Assembly (NCBI GenBank): GCA_964588995.1
Contig: CAZPQM010000009.1
Coordinates: 1 to 64,000 of the forward strand
DNA length: 64,000 nucleotides
DNA from: CAZPQM01 sp964588995
GTDB taxonomy: Bacteria > Pseudomonadota > Alphaproteobacteria > Rickettsiales > UBA8987
Direction of reading: 5' to 3'
Shown here: piece after piece, positions 1 to 5,946 of the stretch
Layout: each line of letters starts with the position of its first letter
Position numbering within the stretch: position 1 is the first letter of the stretch
Notes under the pieces: model-generated
Database searches by the model: none
The model's input: the letters and a program-made list of their open reading frames with translations, nothing else
Told to the model about the DNA's origin: nothing
Translations under genes and position numbers: made by a program

Positions 1-176
1 TTGTGGGTGGATTGATGAATATCCAGCTTCGTACCATGCGCCTGAATATCCGCCGTACCTTCCACCACCACGCCACCTTGCGGATTTGCATAGGCGGTTT
101 GCGCCAGCAGTAACGCTGCAACCCCAGCACTGCAAAGCACCGTTTTACTAAGCCAAAGCTGTTTATGCTGATTCAT
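1..176 (-). CDS. Two-partner secretion exoprotein (TpsA), N-terminal fragment
   Basis: Only the first 58 codons are inside the window; the gene runs off the left edge. The ATG is at 176-174. The product begins with a signal peptide (hydrophobic run VLCSAGVAALLLA, probable cleavage after AQTAYA). It continues NPQGGVVVEGTADIQ, which looks like the start of the haemagglutination-activity/TPS domain that filamentous-haemagglutinin-type exoproteins use for export. It starts 29 bp after the stop of the tpsB-like gene, so the two very likely form a B-A operon and this protein is the cargo of that transporter. The function of the missing part (adhesin, cytolysin or contact-dependent inhibition toxin) cannot be judged here. 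Confidence 0.7.
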   Translation of the reverse strand, partial: MNQHKQLWLSKTVLCSAGVAALLLAQTAYANPQGGVVVEGTADIQAHGTKLDIHQSTH

Positions 177-205
177 GTGCCTTAGATGCCTCCCCATAAT
201 CGCCC

Positions 206-1813
206 CTAAAACCCGTAGCCAAATTGTAACAAAATTCGCGGGCTATCTCCACCTCCGTAAATGGGCTCTTCAATTGGTCGGGTAAGCGGCCATGCCAGTC
301 CTAACTGGCCTGAAATGCCGCTTTCATGCCTGCCACGCACACCAAATCCGGCAGAGGCAAGCGACTCGCTTTCTGTGCCGATATCATCATTCCACACTTT
401 ACCCACGTCATAAAACACGAATGGCGCGTAGCGAAGCCCTTGCCACGGCTCAAAACCCTGATAGCGAAGCTCTAAAGACCCCGCTAAGCCATGATCGCCC
501 AATATTTCTGAAGGATCGTAAGCGCGCCCGAAGCTTTGGCCACCTAAGCCGAACTCCTCGGCAGAGTAGAGCGGGCCTGATGCAATCTGCGCTGAAATGC
601 GCCCAACTGCCAGAAGGCTATGTGGCAATGCCTGCTGGCGCGTGTAGTCTATCTCTGCAAAGGTAAAATCTGGCTCAGCCTCTGCCCGTGAGAGGTTCGC
701 AGCCCCCGCATCGCTTGCACCCAACAGATCCAGCCCCTGATTAACAGAAAAAGACAGGTAATTATAGCCATCTAACGTGTCACTCGTATCGTAATCAGCT
801 TGTACCCTCACGGTACGGATACGATCGCGTGTTTGCGGGTCATTATCAAAAATATCGCCGTTGGTATTTCTACCGGTTATTTCAAATCGGAAGGTGAGAT
901 TTTCCTGCCATTGGCGTATCGGTTGCCACTCTGCACCCAAACCAACCGTTGTGGACTGGCTTTCAATATCAAACACCTCCAAAGATGCTCCCGGACTGGA
1001 GCGAACATGACTACTGGTGACGAACATATTCCAGTCGGGATAGACCGGCACTTTGTGACGCAGAGACAGAAAATTAATTTCATCTGTAGGCAGACTCGTC
1101 AGAGCCGTGAGAGTGGTTTCATGCAGCGGAATAAAACTATCGCTGTAGATCGCGGTTGCCTGATATGGCCCCAAAAAGCGCGACCCGTTATTATCGAAGC
1201 TGACATACGCATCATAATCTTCTTGAGAAGGTATCAGCTTTAATCGCACGGCCCCTGTTTCGGCTGTCTCCAGCGGCTCTACCACCGCGCGGAACTGCTC
1301 ACCGGGCAGAGCATTCATGTGCAGCATGAAGGATTCAAGCGCATCTGTACTGAGTGGCCTTGCGTTGGCGATGCGATTTTTTAGCCGCTGGATGATATCT
1401 GCATCCGGAACCTTCCCGTCAATCACCACCTCATGAGCATAGCCTTCAACGACATTGAGTATGACATTTCCACCCTCAATTTCCTGCGCTGGCACATAAG
1501 CACGAGAGAGAAAATAGCCCTTGTTTCGATAACGCTCCGTGATCTGTCCGGCCATGACCCATAAGACATCAAGGCCAACGTCACGTTCGAGGTAAGGGGC
1601 ATAGATATCTTCCAGATCGGAAGCATCAAAGGCGGATACGCCCTCAATGGAAACAGATTTGAGTTGGAAGCGAACCCCTTCAACACCTTCTGGAATATTA
1701 AAGGATGCTTCGCCGCGCGATTCGATCTTTACAGGCTTTTGCGTTTCGAAGGGTTGCTTTTGCGGCGGGTTGGTTCTGGCAGGGTCTGCAGATCCGGGTA
1801 CGGTCGGCGCCAC
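206..1813 (-). CDS. TpsB/ShlB/FhaC-family outer-membrane transporter
   Basis: This is the outer-membrane pore of a two-partner secretion system and should export the TpsA protein encoded just downstream. After a Pro-rich linker there is a POTRA-type region (about residues 45-125, with ITERYRNKGYFLSRAYVP). A long beta-barrel region from about residue 190 ends in the terminal Phe typical of outer-membrane proteins (QFGYGF). The conserved VRGY of barrel loop 6 is represented by GRAYDPSE. At 535 codons it matches the family, but the GTG start given here leaves the protein without a signal peptide. A good signal peptide (SLLFIVLFVFALPAWA) is encoded immediately upstream in the same frame. It has no start codon because the frame is broken at a nine-A tract, so the intact gene probably begins at TTG 1872. 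Confidence 0.85.
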   Translation of the reverse strand: MAPTVPGSADPARTNPPQKQPFETQKPVKIESRGEASFNIPEGVEGVRFQLKSVSIEGVSAFDASDLEDIYAPYLERDVGLDVLWVMAGQITERYRNKGYFLSRAYVPAQEIEGGNVILNVVEGYAHEVVIDGKVPDADIIQRLKNRIANARPLSTDALESFMLHMNALPGEQFRAVVEPLETAETGAVRLKLIPSQEDYDAYVSFDNNGSRFLGPYQATAIYSDSFIPLHETTLTALTSLPTDEINFLSLRHKVPVYPDWNMFVTSSHVRSSPGASLEVFDIESQSTTVGLGAEWQPIRQWQENLTFRFEITGRNTNGDIFDNDPQTRDRIRTVRVQADYDTSDTLDGYNYLSFSVNQGLDLLGASDAGAANLSRAEAEPDFTFAEIDYTRQQALPHSLLAVGRISAQIASGPLYSAEEFGLGGQSFGRAYDPSEILGDHGLAGSLELRYQGFEPWQGLRYAPFVFYDVGKVWNDDIGTESESLASAGFGVRGRHESGISGQLGLAWPLTRPIEEPIYGGGDSPRILLQFGYGF

Positions 1814-1860
1814 CGCCCATGCTGGCAGGGCGAAAACAAAAAGGACTATGAAAAGTAGAC

Positions 1861-1869
1861 TTTTTTTTT
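1861..1869 (-). other. Nine-base homopolymer splitting the tpsB signal peptide
   Basis: On the minus strand a TTG at 1872-1870 is followed by nine A residues. With nine A, translation stops after eight codons. With ten, it would read M-K-K-K-S-L-L-F-I-V-L and run straight into the tpsB frame, giving a classic basic-plus-hydrophobic signal peptide. A GGGA-like ribosome site lies about 7 bases before the TTG. The tract is therefore either a slippage or phase-variation switch or a one-base sequencing error. Confidence 0.6.
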
Positions 1870-2091
1870 CAAAAGTATTCCCAAGATAATGTCAAAATTA
1901 ACACGTTGTGAGAGTAGCATTTTTCATGCTTTGTTCAAGTATGAATTCGACTTTTATGGCTAATACAGCTTTTATAAGGGTGTTGTAATGCCTTATGGTC
2001 GGCATTATGATTCGAATTCTCTTTTGGTATATTATTTGCTATTAATAAGAAGCCTTAACTGCAGCTATTGAACTGTTTTGAGGAATTATGC

Positions 2092-2625
2092 TTATTTCAC
2101 AGCATGAATGCTGTGGGTGACGACACCGAAGATATGCACGTCATCATTCTCGCCGACGGGGATTGGGCGGAAGTCTGGGTTCTCTGGCATGAGAAAAGGC
2201 TGGTCGTTTTTGTACTCTAAGCGCTTTACAGTGAATTCACCGTTGATCGATGCAATCACAATCGCCCCATCAGTCGCAGGTTTTTTGCGATCCACCACCA
2301 GCATGTCATCAGGGTTGATGCCTGCATTGATCATCGATTCGCCGCTGGCTTTCAACACATAGGTTTCATCGGGATGTTCAACCAGCAGTGAGTAAAGATT
2401 GATGCGGTCTGGTTCAGCATCATCGCCTGCTGGAGAGGGATATCCTGCTTGCACGGTGCTGGAATAAAATGGCAGACTGTTTCCTTTTGAATCAATGTAA
2501 GCAGCGATTTCCTCTTTCATATCTGTTGGCACGCGCATCGTTTTGGTTGGCGCGTTATATTTCCCAGTTCCTCTTGGCCTTCCGGCTCCTGTTCGGTTGC
2601 CGCCGTGATTTTTTTTGCTACTCAT
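2092..2625 (-). CDS. UmuD/S24-type autocleaving repressor-like protein
   Basis: The C-terminal two thirds is an S24 peptidase domain of the UmuD/LexA type. It has an Ala-Gly cleavage site (STVQAGYPSPA), the Ser nucleophile in ASGESM and the Lys of the dyad in FTVKRLEY, so RecA-stimulated self-cleavage is expected. The N-terminal 50 residues (NRTGAGRPRGTGKY then TKTMRVP) are basic and resemble the short DNA-binding arm seen on UmuD-like proteins of integrative elements. I start the gene at ATG 2625, which has AAGGA 8 bases upstream, rather than at an upstream GTG. It is divergent from the HTH gene at 2718, and ATTGT/ACAAT palindromes lie between them. It could be the SOS-responsive switch of the element or, less likely, a lone umuD relative without umuC. 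Confidence 0.75.
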   Translation of the reverse strand: MSSKKNHGGNRTGAGRPRGTGKYNAPTKTMRVPTDMKEEIAAYIDSKGNSLPFYSSTVQAGYPSPAGDDAEPDRINLYSLLVEHPDETYVLKASGESMINAGINPDDMLVVDRKKPATDGAIVIASINGEFTVKRLEYKNDQPFLMPENPDFRPIPVGENDDVHIFGVVTHSIHAVK

Positions 2626-2659
2626 GGTTTGTTTTTCCTTGTCGATTAAAGATAACTTG

Positions 2660-2706
2660 ATTATTGTCACAATAATTCATTGAGCTGATATTACAATAAA
2701 AATTGT
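2660..2706. promoter_or_regulatory. Candidate operator pair between the repressor and the HTH gene
   Basis: Two palindromes built from the same half-sites lie in the divergent intergenic region. The first, at 2660-2676, is ATTATTG-TCA-CAATAAT. The second, at 2693-2706, is ACAAT-AAAA-ATTGT. Four ATTGT/ACAAT half-sites within 47 bp between a repressor and a divergent gene are what an autoregulated genetic switch would look like. No binding evidence is available. Confidence 0.45.
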
Positions 2707-2717
2707 GGGAGGTTGCT

Positions 2718-3479
2718 GTGCCGTTACCGGAGCGCCAGTATTTCTCACTCTGCAGTCTGGCAAGCCGATGGGGAGTGAAGAAGGATGACATAAAATACTA
2801 CGTGGAGCATGGTGAGCTGCTCACATGCTGCTGGTTGGATTTGCGCGAAGTGATGCGCTATTTGCCGCAAAAAGAGCGTTGTTCCATCACCTGCGAGTAT
2901 TTGCACTATGAGGGCTATGTCGGCCTCAAACCGTGCGATTGCCGGAAGCTGTTCCGCTGCGGCAAATACAGACTCACAAGCTTTATTGATCTGGAGCAAG
3001 AAGGGTTTGAAATTACTATTTCACCGCATAGCTGCGATGCTTTGATCCATCTGAAGGAAATGGTGGTGAGCAAAGCAGAGCGCCGTCGCTTTGAAAAGCA
3101 GCACGGCCTGTATGTGTCCAAGGGAACCCAGAAGCCATGCAGGGCGAAGATGCTGGGCAAGATTGATCCTCGTGGAATTCTGCCCAATGGTGCTGGCAAG
3201 CATGATCTGTATATCAACACGCGCAGTCAGGAATGTTACTACAAGGGCGAACTGATTCAGTTCGGACCGATACAATCAAATATCATCCAGCAACTGGCCA
3301 AAGCGCATGGTTCAGCCACGCCGTGGCTTGATGGAAAAAGTCTGCTGTATAATGCCGGATCACAGGGAATGCGGATGCGCGATTTATTCAAAACGCAGCC
3401 TTTGTGGCAGGAGGTGGTGCAGTCTAACAAGCGCGGAAAATATAGGATTTTCGAACACGTGGCAGTGAAGGTGGCATAG
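2718..3479 (+). CDS. MerR-like HTH protein of the integrative element
   Basis: This 253-residue protein begins with a helix-turn-helix-like segment (FSLCSLASRWGVKKDDIKYYVEHGEL) of the kind found in excisionases and MerR-type regulators. A Cys-rich middle follows (PCDCRKLFRCGKY). The C-terminal part (IQFGPIQSNIIQQLAKAHG) could be a second winged-helix. I start it at GTG 2718 because GGGAGG stands 5 bases upstream; a TTG 15 bases earlier is the alternative. It is divergent from the repressor and upstream of the replication gene, so a regulatory or excision role is plausible. I do not recognise a named family. Iteron-like repeats begin just inside its 3' end. Confidence 0.6.
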   Translation: MPLPERQYFSLCSLASRWGVKKDDIKYYVEHGELLTCCWLDLREVMRYLPQKERCSITCEYLHYEGYVGLKPCDCRKLFRCGKYRLTSFIDLEQEGFEITISPHSCDALIHLKEMVVSKAERRRFEKQHGLYVSKGTQKPCRAKMLGKIDPRGILPNGAGKHDLYINTRSQECYYKGELIQFGPIQSNIIQQLAKAHGSATPWLDGKSLLYNAGSQGMRMRDLFKTQPLWQEVVQSNKRGKYRIFEHVAVKVA

Positions 3480-3698
3480 GTGGCTGCCACGTAAGCCACG
3501 AAATGCCACGTAACCCCTCTCAACAAGCAATTTTGTGCATTTTTATGCGCTGGTTTGATCCGTCTTTGCCACGTGCTGCCACGTCGATCCCCACCTGCAT
3601 CCCCACCTAACATGCTTGACAACCTGCCATCCCTTATCGGCTGGGCGTTCTAAACCCATCCCCCTCTATCCACCACCGCATCCCCACGACATCCCCAC
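3457..3698. repeat. Two families of iteron-like octamers
   Basis: TGCCACGT occurs as direct copies at 3485, 3504, 3567 and 3577, with an inverted copy ACGTGGCA at 3457 and a variant AGCCACG near 3495. A second motif, ATCCCCAC, occurs at 3587, 3599, 3680 and 3691. The 240-bp block is otherwise non-coding and sits just before the replication-like genes. Such arrays are typical of replication-initiator or multi-operator binding sites. The irregular spacing and short unit exclude a CRISPR. Confidence 0.6.
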
Positions 3699-3717
3699 CC
3701 ACCGTCTTGCAGCCTTG

Positions 3718-3734
3718 GTTCGAACAGTTCGAAC
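3718..3734. promoter_or_regulatory. Tandem GTTCGAAC palindromes before the 79-residue ORF
   Basis: GTTCGAAC is repeated as GTTCGAAC-A-GTTCGAAC directly in front of the AGGAGG ribosome site of the next gene. It resembles the alphaproteobacterial LexA half-sites GTTC and GAAC, but the spacing is 5 rather than the usual 7. It is therefore only a candidate operator, perhaps for the element's own repressor. Confidence 0.3.
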
Positions 3735-3745
3735 AGGAGGCAACC

Positions 3746-3985
3746 ATGAACGATTCACACCACAAACCAATCTCTACCTTTGACGAAATCTGCCATCTCA
3801 CCATCGAGACCATGCGCAAGATGGATATGGAAACCATCATGCAGCTACGCAAGCAGGTTATCCGCGAACTCGACCGCGCCAAACTTACCAAAGCCTGCCT
3901 CGATGCTGCTTACTCCCTGAAGGTGCAGGATCAGGATCGTGCCGCGCGGGAAGCCGACGAGAACCAGCAAAGCCTGCTTGATTAG
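3746..3985 (+). CDS. Small hypothetical protein of the integrative element
   Basis: A 79-residue, largely helical, charged protein (FDEICHLTIETMRKMDMETIMQLRKQVIREL). The ATG at 3746 has a perfect AGGAGG 5 bases upstream, which decides the start over in-frame upstream sequence. It lies 9 bp before the replication-like gene and is probably co-transcribed with it. No family recognised. The amphipathic helices suggest a small DNA-binding or partner protein, which is inference only. Confidence 0.6.
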   Translation: MNDSHHKPISTFDEICHLTIETMRKMDMETIMQLRKQVIRELDRAKLTKACLDAAYSLKVQDQDRAAREADENQQSLLD

Positions 3986-3994
3986 AGGTTTTGC

Positions 3995-5167
3995 ATGTCG
4001 ATGGAATGGTACAGGGCATATCACAATATGCCCCATGATCCCAAATTGCAGGTCGTGGCGAAGCGCTGCTCTCAGCCGATGGCATTCGTGGTGGCGGTGT
4101 GGGTGTGCATCCTTGATGCCGCCTCACAGCACGATCCGCGTGGCGTGATCGAGATTGACCCGGAAGAAGTAGCGGTAATTCAGGGCATTGAGCTAGAGGC
4201 GGTGGAAGCCATCCTCGATGCCCTCAAGTCCAAGAACCTGATTGACGATGAAGGTGCGGTGGTCAACTGGCACAAGCGCCAGCACACAACTTCTACCGAG
4301 CGCATGAAAAAGCATCGTGACAAAAAGAAACACGATGTGACGGGAAGTGACGCGAAGAAACGCAGCGTGACAAGCGGTGACGCAAAAAAGGCAAAAAAGA
4401 CCCCAGATACAGATACAGAAGCAGATACAGATTCAGAGGAGAATACAGATACAGAAACAGACTCCAAAAAAGATTCAAATTCAAAAAACAGAGCGAGAGA
4501 AGAAAAGAAGGAGTCTGAGGAAGAAAAACAGCGGATCGGTGGAAAAGATACAGAACAGAGCCAGACCGACATCCTTCGGCAGATGGCAGACATCTGGGAT
4601 GCAGAAGTTCAGAGCAAACTGACAAACGGAAATGGCCAGAAGGCCATACTCACACCCAAACGCAAAGAGCTGCTGACCGCCAGATGGATCGATGATTTTT
4701 CAGAGGACATCCGCGCATGGCGCTATTTCTGCGAGATCATAGGCAAATCAGATTTTTGCCTCGGCAAAATAGAGGGCAAAGACTGGACGATTGACCTGAC
4801 ATGGGCAACGCAGTCTTCCGACCGGGTGGCCAAGATTTTAGAAGGCGGCTTCTCCGGTGGCAAACACCCACCCAAACCACCAAGCTGCGCCTTGCCAGAG
4901 TATCAGGATGGCTGGGATCAGGTCATCAAGCGCATGACGCACCATCATGGTGCGGCTGCCATACGCAGCTGGTTTTCCAATAGCACCATTACCACCGCCA
5001 CCCAAACACCGGATGGCGTGATGCTCACCCTCGAAGTCCGTAGCGAATTCCTGCGCGGCTGGATCGAGAAAAATTATCTCACCGATTTGAACCATAGCTG
5101 GGGCGAAGTGATCTGCTCGCGGCCTGTCATCGGTGTGGAACTGAAGACAAGGGAGGCCACCGCATGA
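3995..5167 (+). CDS. Phage-type replication protein with DnaA-N-like C-terminus
   Basis: A 390-residue protein in three parts. Residues 1-95 form a compact domain (EWYRAYHNMPHDPKLQVVA and WHKRQHTTSTERMKKHRDKK) typical of phage replisome-organiser or helicase-loader proteins. Residues 105-190 are a very charged low-complexity linker rich in D/T/E/K, encoded by near-repeats of GATACAGA. The last 90 residues (AAAIRSWFSNSTITT, then VMLTLEVRSEFLRGWIEKNY) resemble the N-terminal domain of DnaA, which contacts the replicative helicase. A helicase-loading role at an origin in the element is the simplest reading. The iteron-like repeats at 3457-3698 are candidates for that origin. It overlaps the next gene by 4 bp (ATGA). 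Confidence 0.7.
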   Translation: MSMEWYRAYHNMPHDPKLQVVAKRCSQPMAFVVAVWVCILDAASQHDPRGVIEIDPEEVAVIQGIELEAVEAILDALKSKNLIDDEGAVVNWHKRQHTTSTERMKKHRDKKKHDVTGSDAKKRSVTSGDAKKAKKTPDTDTEADTDSEENTDTETDSKKDSNSKNRAREEKKESEEEKQRIGGKDTEQSQTDILRQMADIWDAEVQSKLTNGNGQKAILTPKRKELLTARWIDDFSEDIRAWRYFCEIIGKSDFCLGKIEGKDWTIDLTWATQSSDRVAKILEGGFSGGKHPPKPPSCALPEYQDGWDQVIKRMTHHHGAAAIRSWFSNSTITTATQTPDGVMLTLEVRSEFLRGWIEKNYLTDLNHSWGEVICSRPVIGVELKTREATA

Positions 5168-5568
5168 GAAAGAAAAGATGGACAGCAACGGATGTTGCAG
5201 ACCGGTTTGAAGAAGCCGTGTATGTGCTGCGCCGCATGGATGTCGGGCGCACCAAACCGATGGGATATTTCAGCACCATGCCGGAGGTGGTGCGGACTAC
5301 GGCGGAGATTCTGCAGGCGGAGCCAGACGAATTTCAGCTTGGCTCGCCGACCGCCGAGGCAATCAGTAGGATGGAAGAAACGATCCAGTGGATCTTCTGG
5401 CTGGATGATGAAGACGAGCGCCGGGTGGTCTGGCTTCGCGCTGCGAATGTTCCGTGGGAACCCATTTGTAAGCGATTAGGGTTTGGCCGCACCAAAGGCT
5501 GGCAGATTTGGACATATGCGCTGATCAAAATCATGACGCGCCTGAATACCAAGCAGGGAGCGCGTTAG
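5164..5568 (+). CDS. DUF6362-like phage protein
   Basis: A 134-residue protein whose start overlaps the stop of the replication gene (ATGA), so it is translationally coupled. It begins with WTATDVADRFEEAVYVLRRM and ends with a helix-turn-helix-like segment (VPWEPICKRLGFGRTKGWQIWTYAL). From memory this matches the DUF6362 family of alphaproteobacterial phages and phage-like elements, possibly related to small terminase or HTH packaging proteins. Its position in the replication operon fits either an early regulatory or a DNA-binding role. Confidence 0.6.
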   Translation: MRKKRWTATDVADRFEEAVYVLRRMDVGRTKPMGYFSTMPEVVRTTAEILQAEPDEFQLGSPTAEAISRMEETIQWIFWLDDEDERRVVWLRAANVPWEPICKRLGFGRTKGWQIWTYALIKIMTRLNTKQGAR

Positions 5569-5569
5569 A

Positions 5570-5692
5570 ATGGCTTTTCAAAAAAAGACTAAACAAGATA
5601 AACAAAATCTGGTATCTCTATCCATAGAATCCCGAGAAGTGCGTGCAAATGACCTTTTTCATCTCCCTGATCTCATGGGAGGTGATTCATGA
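5570..5692 (+). CDS. 40-residue coupled micro-ORF
   Basis: ATG 5570 follows the previous stop after a single base, with GGGAG 8 bases upstream. The TGA at 5690-5692 overlaps the ATG of the next ORF (ATGA). The product starts MAFQKKTKQDKQNLVS: basic at the N-terminus, acidic later. Tight coupling on both sides is the main evidence that it is translated. No family recognised. Confidence 0.45.
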   Translation: MAFQKKTKQDKQNLVSLSIESREVRANDLFHLPDLMGGDS

Positions 5693-5892
5693 CCTCCCAC
5701 TTACCCCATACCAATCAAAGCAGCAGCCGACTAAACGAGTTGTTTGATCGTATCGTGAAAAACATCTTAGAGATGTACAATCACGAGATCAGCGAGCAGG
5801 AAGCTATTGAGGCGGCCAGAAACTGGCTGGGCTTTTGCGAAAAGGTAATCGAAATTGATAAAAACATTGAGAAACAGGTGCTTGAGCCTTGA
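5689..5892 (+). CDS. 67-residue hypothetical protein of the element
   Basis: It starts with an ATGA overlap on the micro-ORF and has GGGAGG upstream. The protein is helical and hydrophilic (LNELFDRIVKNILEMYNHEI, then EQEAIEAARNWLGFCEKVIEI). It resembles the small ORFs that often precede large serine recombinases in alphaproteobacterial phage-like elements. The recombinase start lies 54 bp downstream. Function unknown. Confidence 0.5.
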   Translation: MTSHLPHTNQSSSRLNELFDRIVKNILEMYNHEISEQEAIEAARNWLGFCEKVIEIDKNIEKQVLEP

Positions 5893-5946
5893 TTGCACCT
5901 GCAGGCGGGGTATCCTTGGACATGTTATGAAGGCGAAAGAAAGGCA

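Noticed and set aside
3457..3698. Possible CRISPR-like array
   Set aside because: Units are only 8 bp, spacing is irregular (10-80 bp), one copy is inverted and no cas gene is nearby.
3718..3734. Alphaproteobacterial LexA box
   Set aside because: GTTC/GAAC half-sites are 5 apart, not 7, so a standard LexA call is not supported. Kept only as a candidate operator.
4180..4593. Ser/Phe-rich open frame on the minus strand
   Set aside because: It mirrors the low-complexity charged linker of the replication protein and has no ribosome site or recognisable sequence.
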